Source of the DNA: Curtobacterium luteum
GTDB lineage: Bacteria; Actinomycetota; Actinomycetes; Actinomycetales; Microbacteriaceae
DNA: 64,000 bases
Direction of reading: 5' to 3'
Assembly: GCF_014646995.1 (NCBI RefSeq)
Contig: NZ_BMOI01000001.1
Location: 211,018-275,017 of the forward strand
Each line of letters opens with the position of its first letter. The stretch's first letter is position 1. Below are positions 20,487 through 29,283 of this stretch, piece after piece. The notes below the pieces were generated by a model. It ran no database searches and was not told the origin of the DNA. It worked only from the letters and a program-made list of their open reading frames with translations. The translations under genes and the position numbers were made by a program.

Positions 20487-21458
20487 ATGAGCATGACCCC
20501 GGAGCAGGCCACCTGGTTCGCCGACGTCGCCGGCCGCATCGTGACCAACGTCGAGCAGGTGCTCCTCGGGAAGACGTTCGTGATCCGGCTCGCGGTCACG
20601 GCGATGCTCAGCGAGGGACACCTCCTGCTCGAGGACGTCCCCGGCACCGGCAAGACGAGCCTCGCGCGGGCGATGGCGCAGAGTGTGCAGGGCTCGACGA
20701 ACCGCATCCAGTTCACGCCCGACCTGCTGCCCGGCGACATCACGGGCATCAGCGTCTACGACCAGCGCACCCAGGAGTTCGACTTCCACCGCGGCCCGGT
20801 GTTCTCGAACATCGTGCTCGCCGACGAGATCAACCGCGCGAGCCCGAAGACCCAGTCCGCGCTGCTCGAGGCGATGGAGGAGTCCGCGGTCACCGTCGAC
20901 GGCGTCAACCACCGGCTCGCCGCGCCGTTCATGGTGATCGCCACCCAGAACCCCGTCGAGCAGGCCGGCACTTACCGTCTGCCGGAGGCGCAGCTCGACC
21001 GCTTCCTCATGAAGGCGTCGATCGGCTACCCGGACCACGCCGCGACGGTGAAGATCCTCGAGACGTCGTCTGCGCCGTCGGCGTCGGTGCCGCTCGCGAG
21101 CGTCGTGCCGGCGGCGACGATCACCGAGATGGCCGCGCTCGCCCGATCGGTGCACGTCGACGCCGTCATCGCCGACTACGTCGCCCGGCTCGTCGACTCG
21201 ACGCGCTCCGCGAGCGAGGTCCGACTCGGGGTCAGCGTCCGTGGCGCGATGGGTCTGATGCGGGCGTCCCGTGTGTTCGCGGCGCTCAACGGCCGCCACT
21301 ACGTCACGCCCGACGACGTGAAGTCGCTGGCGGTCCCGGTGCTCGCGCACCGCCTCGTGCTCGACGCCGAGGCCGAGTTCGACGGCGTCAGCCCGACCGC
21401 GGTCGTGTCGCAGCTCCTGGTCGAGACGCCACCCCCTGCTGACCGGGTCGCGTCGTGA
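20487..21458 (+). CDS. MoxR-family AAA+ ATPase
   Basis: This 323-residue cytoplasmic ATPase has Walker A VPGTGKTS (51-58), Walker B VLADEINRASPKTQ, the sensor-1 region IATQNPVEQAGTYRLPEAQLDRF, and a C-terminal helical lid. MoxR ATPases usually act as chaperones that activate or insert co-encoded membrane or VWA proteins. Here the partners are the DUF58 and transglutaminase-like genes that overlap it in series. ATG 20487 is preceded by GAAGGAACGA. The TGA overlaps the next GTG by 4 bp. Confidence 0.94.
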   Translation: MSMTPEQATWFADVAGRIVTNVEQVLLGKTFVIRLAVTAMLSEGHLLLEDVPGTGKTSLARAMAQSVQGSTNRIQFTPDLLPGDITGISVYDQRTQEFDFHRGPVFSNIVLADEINRASPKTQSALLEAMEESAVTVDGVNHRLAAPFMVIATQNPVEQAGTYRLPEAQLDRFLMKASIGYPDHAATVKILETSSAPSASVPLASVVPAATITEMAALARSVHVDAVIADYVARLVDSTRSASEVRLGVSVRGAMGLMRASRVFAALNGRHYVTPDDVKSLAVPVLAHRLVLDAEAEFDGVSPTAVVSQLLVETPPPADRVAS

Positions 21459-22867
21459 CCGACCGCCGGCCCGCCACGACGCGTTCGCGCCGCCCCTCCT
21501 CGACGCGGTCGCGTCGCGGGTCGGGCGCGTCCGAGCGCACCGGGACGGTCGCCGGCCTGACGAACGTGCGGACCCGTCTGGTCGGGGACCGCGACAGCGT
21601 CGCCGCAGACGCGGTCGTCGGCGTCGTCCGGCTCTGGGCAACGGCCTGGAGGCTCGTCGGACGTGCCTGGGACGAGGTCTCGTCGGTGGTCACCGGCCTG
21701 GGATGGACGGTGGCGGTCCTCACGCTCGTCGCGTTCGTCGCGGGGTACCGTCTCGGCCTCCGCGAGGTCGTCGTCGTGGGGTTCGCCGGTGCGCTGCTGA
21801 TCGTCGTCGCCGCGGTCGCCCTGATCGGGCGGTCGCGCCTGCTCGTCCGGATGCGCCTCCCGCAGCACCGCGTCGCCGTCGGCGACCCGGCCGCGGTGGT
21901 GGTGACCGCCGAGAACCCGGGACGGCTGCCGTCGGTCCCGAGCACGGTCGAGGTCCCCGTTGGGGTGGGGCTGGTCGACGTCGCCATCCCGGCGATCGCG
22001 GCGAAGGGGACCTTCGAGCAGGAGGTCCCGGTCCCGACGACGCGGCGCGGCGTGCTCGACGTCGGCCCCGTGACCGGCGTCCGAGCGGACCCGGTCGGAC
22101 TCGTCCGTCGCGAGGTCGTCTGGACTGCCCGTGAGCAGGTCATCGTGCACCCGCGCACGATCGCGATCCCGTCGACGAGCACCGGACTCGTGCGGGACCT
22201 CGAGGGGCAGGCGACGACGGACCTCTCACCGGCCGACATCGCGTTCCACGCCATCCGTGAGTACATGCCCGGTGACGACCCGCGCACGATCCACTGGAAG
22301 TCGACCGCGAAGTCGGGCGCCCTGATGGTCCGGCAGTTCGAGGACACCCGTCGGTCGCACCTCGTGGTCGCGCTCGGGTCGTCCCGGGCCGAGTTCGCCG
22401 ACGGGGACGAGTTCGAGCTCGCCGTGAGCGCCGCCGCGTCGCTCGGCACCCGAGCGATCCGGGACGGCCGCGACGTCACCGTGGTGGTGTCCGAGCGGAC
22501 GCCGGAGTTCGCGAAGCGTCCGGTGTACGCGGTGCACCGGCTGCCGACGGTCACCCCGACACGGCTGCTCGACGACTTCGCGACCGTGGGCCTCGCCGAG
22601 GCCTGCCTCCCGATCGCCGAGGTCGCCCGGATCGTCGGCAACGACACGGCGGGCATCTCGGTCGCGTTCCTCGTGGTCGGCTCCACCGTCGAGCTCCCGG
22701 CACTCCGGCTCGCCGCCACGCGGTTCCCCGTCGGGGTCGAGGTCGTGGCCGTCATCTGCGAGCCCGAGGCCCAGCCGCGGTTCCTCCGGGTTGCCGGGCT
22801 GACCGTCATGACGATCGGCTACCTCGACGACCTGCGCACCGCGCTCCACCGATCGGCGGCGGCGTGA
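21455..22867 (+). CDS. DUF58-domain membrane protein
   Basis: This 470-residue protein has an Arg-rich cytoplasmic N-terminus and two membrane helices (about 80-130: WTVAVLTLVAFVAGYRLGL and VVVGFAGALLIVVAAVALI). A beta-sandwich region with VEVPVGVGLVDV follows. The DUF58 signature is REYMPGDDPRTIHWKSTAKSG-like at about 268-290, followed by a VWA-type fold. DUF58 proteins almost always pair with MoxR and a transglutaminase-like membrane protein; their biochemical role is not established. GTGA overlaps join it to moxR before and to the transglutaminase-like gene after. Confidence 0.9.
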   Translation: MTDRRPATTRSRRPSSTRSRRGSGASERTGTVAGLTNVRTRLVGDRDSVAADAVVGVVRLWATAWRLVGRAWDEVSSVVTGLGWTVAVLTLVAFVAGYRLGLREVVVVGFAGALLIVVAAVALIGRSRLLVRMRLPQHRVAVGDPAAVVVTAENPGRLPSVPSTVEVPVGVGLVDVAIPAIAAKGTFEQEVPVPTTRRGVLDVGPVTGVRADPVGLVRREVVWTAREQVIVHPRTIAIPSTSTGLVRDLEGQATTDLSPADIAFHAIREYMPGDDPRTIHWKSTAKSGALMVRQFEDTRRSHLVVALGSSRAEFADGDEFELAVSAAASLGTRAIRDGRDVTVVVSERTPEFAKRPVYAVHRLPTVTPTRLLDDFATVGLAEACLPIAEVARIVGNDTAGISVAFLVVGSTVELPALRLAATRFPVGVEVVAVICEPEAQPRFLRVAGLTVMTIGYLDDLRTALHRSAAA

Positions 22868-25341
22868 GCGCCCCGGCACCCGCGACGCCGGCGACCCGTG
22901 TCCGCCGGACCGCTCGGCGCAACGCGCGTCGGGCCGCTCCGCTGCGCCTGGCGGGCGGGACGCTGGTCGTCTGGCTGCTCGTGGCGGTGGCGAGCACGTC
23001 GTGGTGGCCGGTCTACCGCGACGACTCGATGTTCGTGGCCGCGGTGACCGCGATCGTGGCGGGCACGGTCGTCGCGCTCCTCGGCGCGGTGTACCGACTC
23101 TCGTCGCCGGTCGTCGGCCTGGCGACGGTCGCCGCGTTCACGCTCACCGGCGTGCCGGCCGCTGTGCCGGGGGCGGCGAACGGGGTGTTGCCGACGGGGC
23201 GCGGGCTGCTCGACCTCTTCGCCGGCGTGGCCCTCGGCTGGAAGCAGCTGGTGACCATCAGCCTGCCGGTCGGTTCCTACGAAGCCCTGCTCGTCCCGTA
23301 CTTCGTGAGCGTCCTCGTCGTGACGGTGACCGGCGTGAGCGTGGCGACCCGCGCCTCCCGGCAGGAACTGGGCGCGATCGCGCCCCTCGCGCTCTTCGCG
23401 GCCGGGATCGTGGTCGGGCCGACACGGCTCGACACCTCGATCGTGACCGCGGTCGTCCTCGCCGGCCTCGCGCTGGTGTGGGCCCTCACCGCGCGGCACG
23501 CGCGCCGTGCCGTGGCCGTCGCGTCGACCGTCGGGACGCGGGTGCCGATCGCGCGCTCGGTCCTCCGGCCGGCGCTCGTCGGGACGGGGACCATCGTCGC
23601 CGCCGCGGTCGTCGCGACCGCACTCGGACTCGTCGCGCCGCCCTCGGGGGCCCGCACGGTGGCGCGGACGGACGTGGTCAAGCCGTTCGATCCACGCGAC
23701 TACGTCAGCCCGCTGAGCGGGTTCCGCGCCTACGAGGAGTCCGACGAAGCCGACACGGCGCAGCTGCGGGTCACCGGACTCCCGGCGGACGGCTTCGTGC
23801 GGATCGCGACCCTCGACACGTACGACGGCGTCGTCTACCGCGTCGGCGGCTCGGACGGTGCCGCCGCGTCCGGGACGTTCGAACGCGTCCCGACCTCGGT
23901 CGACGTCCGCGGCGTGCGGGGGACGACGGTGCGCGTGGGGGTGACGGTCGACGGCTACAGCGGGGTGTGGCTGCCCACGGTCGGCGACCTCGAACGCGTC
24001 GACTTCTCCGGGCGCCGTGCCGACGAGGACCGCGGTGCCTTCTTCTACAACGCCTCCACGGGCACCGGTGCCGTCGTCGGCGGGGTGTCCCGCGGGACGA
24101 CCTACGACCTGACCGCGGTGCTCCCGGACCAGCCGACACAGGGCCAGCTCGCCTCGGCGAAGCCGGGGACGGCGCAGCTCCCCGCGCTCCGCGGGGTCCC
24201 GGACGCGGTGCGCGACACCGTCGAGGCGTACACGGACGGTGCGGGGTCGGACGGCGCGAAGCTCGTCGCCATGCTGGAGCAACTGCGACGAACGGGCTAC
24301 GTGAGCCACGGTGTCGGCGACGACCGCGCGAGCCGGTCCGGACACGGCGCCGACCGGATCACCGAGCTGCTGACCTCGGCGCTCATGGTCGGGGACCAGG
24401 AGCAGTACGCGGTGGCGGCTGCGCTGATGGCCGAGCAGATCGGCTTCCCGACACGGGTCGTGCTCGGGTTCGCGGAGGGTGGCGACTCCGGCGCCGACGC
24501 GGCTTCCGACGGCGGGACGACGACGTTCACGGGCTCGGACGTCACCGCTCGCATCGAGGTCGACACGGCGCAGTGGGGATGGGTCGTGCTCAACCCCAAC
24601 CCGACCGTCCGGAAGATCCCGGACGCGCAGCAGGAGACCCCGAAGCCGGTCACCCGCACGGAGACCGTCGTGCCCCCGCCGCCGGCCGACCAGCAGGACC
24701 AGGACCAGCAGGCGCCGCCGCAGAGCGACCGCGACACGCCGCCGGTGCAGCCGCTCTGGCTCCAGATCCTCCTCGCCGTGCTCCCGTGGGTGGCCGGGGT
24801 CCTCGCGGTCGCCGCGCTCGTGCTCCTGCCGTTCGCCGTGATCGTCCTGGTCAAACGGATCCGACGTCGGCGTCGACGTCGGGCTCCGTCGCCACGCGGT
24901 CGGATCGTCGGGGCGTGGGACGAGTACCGCGATGCGCTCCTCGACCGCGGACACGCGGTGGCACCCTCGGCGACCCGCCGTGAGAGCGTCCGCGGCGCGC
25001 CGGGGGAGGGCGGCCCCGGGTTGGCGGCCCTGGCCGACCGTGCGGTCTTCGGGCCGAGCGAGGTCGACGAGCCGACCGCGGACCGGATGTGGCGGGCGAC
25101 CGACGAGGCGATCACCAGCCTGCGCACGGGGCGCACCCGTCGGGAACGGTTCCGGACGGCCGTGTCCCTCCGCTCCCTCCGGCTCGGCGACGTCCGCCGG
25201 GCGGCGGTCGACGGCCGGGTCGGCCTCGTCGCCTCGAAGGGCGGTCGGACCTCGCGTGACTACGATGGCCGGAGGCCGATCGGACGTCGTGGACGACAGC
25301 GCGAGGAAGGTCGACCGAGTGAGGACAGAGGCACCACGTGA
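22864..25341 (+). CDS. TgpA-like membrane protein with inactive transglutaminase fold
   Basis: The protein has 825 residues. About eight membrane helices fill the first 270 residues (DUF3488/TgpA-like), followed by an extracytoplasmic transglutaminase-like region (about 280-590), one more helix (about 631-666) and a basic cytoplasmic tail. In active relatives the core reads GDCEYFA, then DAHAWVEV, then DPTP. Here the same positions read GDQEQYA (residue 510), SDVTARIEV (558) and NPNPT (577). The nucleophilic Cys, the His and the Asp are therefore all replaced, although the surrounding fold residues are kept. It is probably a binding or scaffold protein, not an enzyme (inference). Overlaps both neighbours by 4 bp. 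Confidence 0.88.
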   Translation: MSAPAPATPATRVRRTARRNARRAAPLRLAGGTLVVWLLVAVASTSWWPVYRDDSMFVAAVTAIVAGTVVALLGAVYRLSSPVVGLATVAAFTLTGVPAAVPGAANGVLPTGRGLLDLFAGVALGWKQLVTISLPVGSYEALLVPYFVSVLVVTVTGVSVATRASRQELGAIAPLALFAAGIVVGPTRLDTSIVTAVVLAGLALVWALTARHARRAVAVASTVGTRVPIARSVLRPALVGTGTIVAAAVVATALGLVAPPSGARTVARTDVVKPFDPRDYVSPLSGFRAYEESDEADTAQLRVTGLPADGFVRIATLDTYDGVVYRVGGSDGAAASGTFERVPTSVDVRGVRGTTVRVGVTVDGYSGVWLPTVGDLERVDFSGRRADEDRGAFFYNASTGTGAVVGGVSRGTTYDLTAVLPDQPTQGQLASAKPGTAQLPALRGVPDAVRDTVEAYTDGAGSDGAKLVAMLEQLRRTGYVSHGVGDDRASRSGHGADRITELLTSALMVGDQEQYAVAAALMAEQIGFPTRVVLGFAEGGDSGADAASDGGTTTFTGSDVTARIEVDTAQWGWVVLNPNPTVRKIPDAQQETPKPVTRTETVVPPPPADQQDQDQQAPPQSDRDTPPVQPLWLQILLAVLPWVAGVLAVAALVLLPFAVIVLVKRIRRRRRRRAPSPRGRIVGAWDEYRDALLDRGHAVAPSATRRESVRGAPGEGGPGLAALADRAVFGPSEVDEPTADRMWRATDEAITSLRTGRTRRERFRTAVSLRSLRLGDVRRAAVDGRVGLVASKGGRTSRDYDGRRPIGRRGRQREEGRPSEDRGTT

Positions 25342-27374
25342 TCAGATGCGAACACTGCGGCTCAGCGCTGCCGGACGGAGCGATCTTCTGCGGTGAGTGC
25401 GGACGTGCGGTGACGGCGACCGCGAACCGACGTCCGGCCGCCAGCGCCCCGGTCGAGCAGGCGCCGCCGCCGCCGCTCCTCCAGCCCGACGTGCACGGCC
25501 GTCGTCCGGACCCGGCGGCGGATGCCTGGCTCCCGGAGTCCACGCTGGACCCGGCGACCCGCGCTTGGCTCGCCGGTGATGACCGCCCCGGTGCCCGGCG
25601 TCAGGCGGCGCCCGCGCAGCCCTCGACCCCTTCCGCCGGGTACGGGTCCCGACAGCCGGAATCCGGACAGCCGGCGCCCGGTCTGCCGACGGGCGGTGAG
25701 CCTGCGCCCGGCCCGCGGACCGGCGGTCAGCCAGCGTGGGCGGTGCCGTCCTTCGAGCAAGAGCCGCCGCTCGACCCCGACGCCTTCGCTCCCGGCTCCG
25801 CGTCGTCGGCGCCCGAGGACGACCCCGAGGTGACCCGCGTCGCGGACCGTGCACCGCGGGCCCCGGGCTCCGACCGCGGGCACCAGCCGACCCCGGACGC
25901 GCCCGTCTGGCAGCCGCCGGCCCAGCAGTCGACCCCGGCATGGCAGCCTCCCGCACCGGAGGCCGCGCCCGCCGCGCCCTCGACGCCGTCCTGGTGGATC
26001 GGCCGCTCGGCCGCGCCCACCCAGGAGGAGCCCGGAGACCGAGCCGGCTCGGGCACCCCGTCGGCGACGCCGGGGCTGGACCAGCCGAGCAACGCCGCGG
26101 ACGCTGCTCTCGCGGCGGAGCGTCCGGCCCCGGTCGCTTCGCCGCCACAGCCCGGGGACACCGCCGTCGTGGAGCCGCTCGTCGATCGCCGCCCCGCGCC
26201 CCAGCGTCCGGTCCCGCTCGTGACCCCGGGTTCCGCCGGTGCCACATGCCACGTGTGCGGCCACGCGCTCGAGCCGGACGACATCTTCTGCAGCAACTGC
26301 GGCGCTGTCCGCCCCGCGGTCACGGCGGCCTTCACCGGCCCGGTCGTCCCGCTCCCCGTCGCCCGCCCCGACTGGGCTGCCGAGGACGAGGGACCGGGCG
26401 AGGACGAGGCTGCGGCCGAGGACGACGAGCAGTCGGACGCTCGCGAGCGGGCCGGCGACGCCTCGGACGACGAGGTCGCGGACCACGACGAGGTCGCGGA
26501 CCACGACGAGGTCGCGGACCACGACGAGATCGCGGACCACGACGGATCATCCGAGCGCGACGCCGCCCTGCACCACGCAGCGGTCGCGGGTGACGAGCCT
26601 GAGCCCGAGCCGACTGCCGGAGCAGGTCGACCGTCGGAGCACACGGCGACCGAGGCGACGCCGGATGTGACGGCTGACGGGGCATCGTCCGCGCCGGACG
26701 ACGACCACCTCTTCCGCGCGGCCGTGCGGCCACGAGGACAGCACGCTGCGCCGGTGTCGACGGACAGCGCGGGAGAGGCGCTGGCCGCCGACGACCCTGC
26801 CGGAGCACCCGAGTACGCGGGGGACGCCGCCGCACCGATCACACCCGTGCCGCGGGCCGCGCCGCTCCCGCCGATCCCCGAGATGCCTGACCCTGGGCAG
26901 ACCGCGGCTCCCGAGCGCCCCGCTCCGCCGCTCCAGCGTCCATCCGTGCCGTCCAGCGCCGGTACTGACCTCGATGACGGCGACGTGCCCGATGACAGCG
27001 ACGACCAGGACGTCGACGAGACCCGGATCGTGTCCAAGACCCCGACCCACGCGCCGTTCGTGCTGCACTTCAGCACCGGCGAGCGGTTCGGCGTGCACGG
27101 CACCGGCCTCCTCGGCCGCCTGCCCCGCCCGCAGCCGGGTGAGCGCTTCGACGACCTCCTGACCGTCCACGACCCGGGCAAGTCGGTGTCCAAGACGCAC
27201 CTCGAGCTCGGTCGTGACGGGGGAGACCTCTGGGTGTCGGACCGCTTCTCGGGCAACGGCACCGTGGTGCGGCACATCGACGGGTCGATCCGGCGGTGCG
27301 AACCGGGACGGCGCTACCGGGTCGAGCGTGGCGCGCGGGTGGACATCGGGGAGCAGTTCTTCCTCGTGCAGTGA
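25338..27374 (+). CDS. Double zinc-ribbon and FHA-domain protein
   Basis: This is a 678-residue soluble protein. A zinc ribbon with spacing C-x2-C-x10-C-x2-C opens it (Cys4, 7, 18, 21), and a second with identical spacing lies at Cys304, 307, 318 and 321. Between and after them are Pro/Ala/Glu-rich disordered stretches, including four copies of DEVADH (about 378-401). A DETRIV motif precedes a C-terminal FHA domain (about 575-678: SVSKTHLEL, GNGTVV). Like the first FHA gene in the cluster, the Thr-containing acidic motif before the FHA domain looks like a kinase target. GTG start overlaps the preceding TGA. Confidence 0.87.
   Translation: MIRCEHCGSALPDGAIFCGECGRAVTATANRRPAASAPVEQAPPPPLLQPDVHGRRPDPAADAWLPESTLDPATRAWLAGDDRPGARRQAAPAQPSTPSAGYGSRQPESGQPAPGLPTGGEPAPGPRTGGQPAWAVPSFEQEPPLDPDAFAPGSASSAPEDDPEVTRVADRAPRAPGSDRGHQPTPDAPVWQPPAQQSTPAWQPPAPEAAPAAPSTPSWWIGRSAAPTQEEPGDRAGSGTPSATPGLDQPSNAADAALAAERPAPVASPPQPGDTAVVEPLVDRRPAPQRPVPLVTPGSAGATCHVCGHALEPDDIFCSNCGAVRPAVTAAFTGPVVPLPVARPDWAAEDEGPGEDEAAAEDDEQSDARERAGDASDDEVADHDEVADHDEVADHDEIADHDGSSERDAALHHAAVAGDEPEPEPTAGAGRPSEHTATEATPDVTADGASSAPDDDHLFRAAVRPRGQHAAPVSTDSAGEALAADDPAGAPEYAGDAAAPITPVPRAAPLPPIPEMPDPGQTAAPERPAPPLQRPSVPSSAGTDLDDGDVPDDSDDQDVDETRIVSKTPTHAPFVLHFSTGERFGVHGTGLLGRLPRPQPGERFDDLLTVHDPGKSVSKTHLELGRDGGDLWVSDRFSGNGTVVRHIDGSIRRCEPGRRYRVERGARVDIGEQFFLVQ
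26469..26540 (+). repeat. Four tandem 18-bp repeats inside the zinc-ribbon/FHA gene
   Basis: The unit GACGAGGTCGCGGACCAC is repeated at 26469, 26487, 26505 and 26523; the last copy has one G-to-A change (GAGATC). It encodes DEVADH repeated, an acidic spacer. Copy number is likely to vary between strains through slippage. Confidence 0.9.
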
Positions 27375-27480
27375 TCGTGTGGCGAGACCTCCTCCTGCAC
27401 GGGAGGGATCCCGCCGCGATCAGTCCACAGCGGGGCCGACAGTGGCGACCGGACCCACGGATCTCCGGTCGACTGGTGGC

Positions 27481-28356
27481 GTGAACACGCTCCTCGCCCG
27501 GACGATCCTCGTCGTCGGCGCGTTCGTTCTCGTCGGGACCGGCGTCTTCGCAGCGCTCCCGGGCACCGTCCGGCTGGTCGCGGTCGCGGCAGGGTCGGTG
27601 CTCGCCGTGCTCGACCGCCTCGTCGTCGCTGCCGGGCGGAGCCGAGCGTCGCAGCCTGCGGTCGAGTGGCGGCAGCGTCGATCCGAGACCGCGGCATCCC
27701 AGCTCGACCCCCCGGCCCCGCAGCCCGCGCCTGCCCGAACGCACTCACCGGTTCCCGATCCCGATCGTCCAGCGACGCTCGTGGTGGGGCACCGTCTCGA
27801 CGACGGCTCGCCGGTCCACACCGCAGCATCACACCTCGTCGTGGTCGGACGAGGTGCGCTCGCACGCGCGGTCTTCGACGCCCTGTCCGCGCAGCTCGGC
27901 GCCGCGACCGTCGCTGCGCCGTCCCGGCACAGCGAGGGCCTGCCGGACGGGCTCGCCCCGCTGCCGGAGGGGATCGTCGTCCACGTGGTGTCGCCGGACG
28001 GACGCCACGGCCTCCGCACGCTCGTGCTCGTCCCCGATCACGGCCGGACGCCGCGCCGCGCGGACGCGGTCGTCACGGTCGGCCGGTCGGGGTGCACGTT
28101 CCGGACCGCGCAGGGGGAGCCGATCGCGACCGCCCCGGTGCTCCCGATCCTCGACCTCCCCGCCGAGGGCGCGGGAGCCCTCCCAGCCGAGGGCGCGGGA
28201 GCCGTCGACGCAGGCACCGCCTCCGCCGAGTCGGCGGGACCTCGCCCCGCCGAGCCGACGGGAACCGCGCCAGGGCTCAGCGCAGACCGGCGCCGGCGCG
28301 GACGGCGCCCACCGGGACGCCCCCACCGAGCACCTGCTCGCCCGTCGCCGCCATGA
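27481..28356 (+). CDS. Unknown membrane-anchored protein
   Basis: This 291-residue protein has two adjacent hydrophobic segments at the N-terminus (LLARTILVVGAFVLVGTGVF and TVRLVAVAAGSVLAVLDRLVV), then a Pro/Ala linker and a mixed domain of about 130 residues (ATLVVGHRLDDGSPVHTAASH to VLPILDLP). The tail is repetitive (LPAEGAGALPAEGAGAV). I do not recognise a family. It is the last plus-strand gene after the zinc-ribbon/FHA gene, with a 106-bp gap. Its last 80 bp overlap the 3' end of the asparaginase gene on the other strand, so the Arg/Pro-rich final 26 residues may be non-functional. GTG 27481 start is a guess from the hydrophobic onset. Confidence 0.6.
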   Translation: MNTLLARTILVVGAFVLVGTGVFAALPGTVRLVAVAAGSVLAVLDRLVVAAGRSRASQPAVEWRQRRSETAASQLDPPAPQPAPARTHSPVPDPDRPATLVVGHRLDDGSPVHTAASHLVVVGRGALARAVFDALSAQLGAATVAAPSRHSEGLPDGLAPLPEGIVVHVVSPDGRHGLRTLVLVPDHGRTPRRADAVVTVGRSGCTFRTAQGEPIATAPVLPILDLPAEGAGALPAEGAGAVDAGTASAESAGPRPAEPTGTAPGLSADRRRRGRRPPGRPHRAPARPSPP

Positions 28357-29248
28357 CCCCCGCGACGCCCTCGGCGGTCACCAGCCCGTTCCGCTGCAGC
28401 AGGGTCAGCGCCGCGAGCGTGCCCGCGCGCTGCGCACCGTCGAGCGTCTTGACCGCGACGGCCGCCCCACCGGGGAGGCCCATCACCATCACGCCCTCGG
28501 CGCCGAGCTTCGCGAACACCCCCAGCTGTTCGATCGTCACGGTGTTCGCGCGCCCGACGCCGTCGAGCGCCCAGGGGTGTGCGAGCACGGCGTCCGTCAG
28601 GGCTGCGGAGTCCGCGTCGGCGCGGGCGACGACGCCGGCGATGCCCCGCGCGAGACCGGTGAGGGTCAGCGGGAAGACCGGTGCCCCGCAGCCGTCGGTG
28701 CCGACCAGGTCGACGGTCTCCGCCGTGTACTCCTCGACCGTCGTGCGGACGCGCTGCTGCAGCGGGTGGTCGACGTCGAGGTAGGAACGCTCGTCCCAAC
28801 CGTTGACGCGGCAGGCGGCGAGCATCGCGGCGTGCTTGCCGGAGCAGTTCATCGCCAGCCGTCGCGGCCCGTCCGCCGTCCGGGCGGCGGCGCGGTCGAA
28901 GGGCAGGTCGGGCGGGCAGCCGAGGTCCGCCTCGACGTGGTCGAAGGACTCGAGCATGTGCTGCGCGATCGCCTGGTGGGCGGCGGTGCCGGCGTGGCTC
29001 GCCGTGGAGAGCACGAGCTCCTCGTCGGAGAAGGCGGCTCCGGCGCGTCGGACGGCCAGCGCCTGGAACGGCTTCATCGTCGAGCGCGGGTAGACGCTCG
29101 CGGTGACGTCGCCCACCGAGTCGATGACCGAGCCGTCCGCGGCGACGACCACTCCGGCGCCCACGTGCCGGCTCTCCTCGAAGCCGTTCCGGTCGAGGAC
29201 GGCGAGTTCGACGGACCCGTCGGCGGTGAGAGGATGGCGCTCAGTCAT
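28277..29248 (-). CDS. Asparaginase (PF06089-type, asparaginase II)
   Basis: This 323-residue cytoplasmic enzyme is expected to hydrolyse L-asparagine to aspartate and ammonia. The family signature is visible: SVYPRSTMKPFQALAV near the N-terminus, STASHAGTAAHQ, NCSGKHAAML, TDGCGAPVFPLTL and VMGLPGGAAVAVKTLDG. This family resembles beta-lactamase/glutaminase folds, unlike the E. coli AnsA/AnsB enzymes. ATG at 29248 is set by a TAGCAT -10 box exactly 6 nt upstream, implying a leaderless message. It converges with the preceding plus-strand gene (80-bp tail overlap) and diverges from the OsmC gene. Confidence 0.9.
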   Translation of the reverse strand: MTERHPLTADGSVELAVLDRNGFEESRHVGAGVVVAADGSVIDSVGDVTASVYPRSTMKPFQALAVRRAGAAFSDEELVLSTASHAGTAAHQAIAQHMLESFDHVEADLGCPPDLPFDRAAARTADGPRRLAMNCSGKHAAMLAACRVNGWDERSYLDVDHPLQQRVRTTVEEYTAETVDLVGTDGCGAPVFPLTLTGLARGIAGVVARADADSAALTDAVLAHPWALDGVGRANTVTIEQLGVFAKLGAEGVMVMGLPGGAAVAVKTLDGAQRAGTLAALTLLQRNGLVTAEGVAGVMAATGEQVLGGGVPVGAVRAGAGLR

Positions 29249-29254
29249 GCCGCA

Positions 29255-29260
29255 ATGCTA
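29255..29260 (-). promoter_or_regulatory. Leaderless -10 box, asparaginase gene
   Basis: Minus-strand TAGCAT, then TGCGGC (6 nt), then ATG. The spacing places the transcription start at the A of the start codon. Confidence 0.6.
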
Positions 29261-29283
29261 ACGAGACGAACGAGGTGCCCCAC

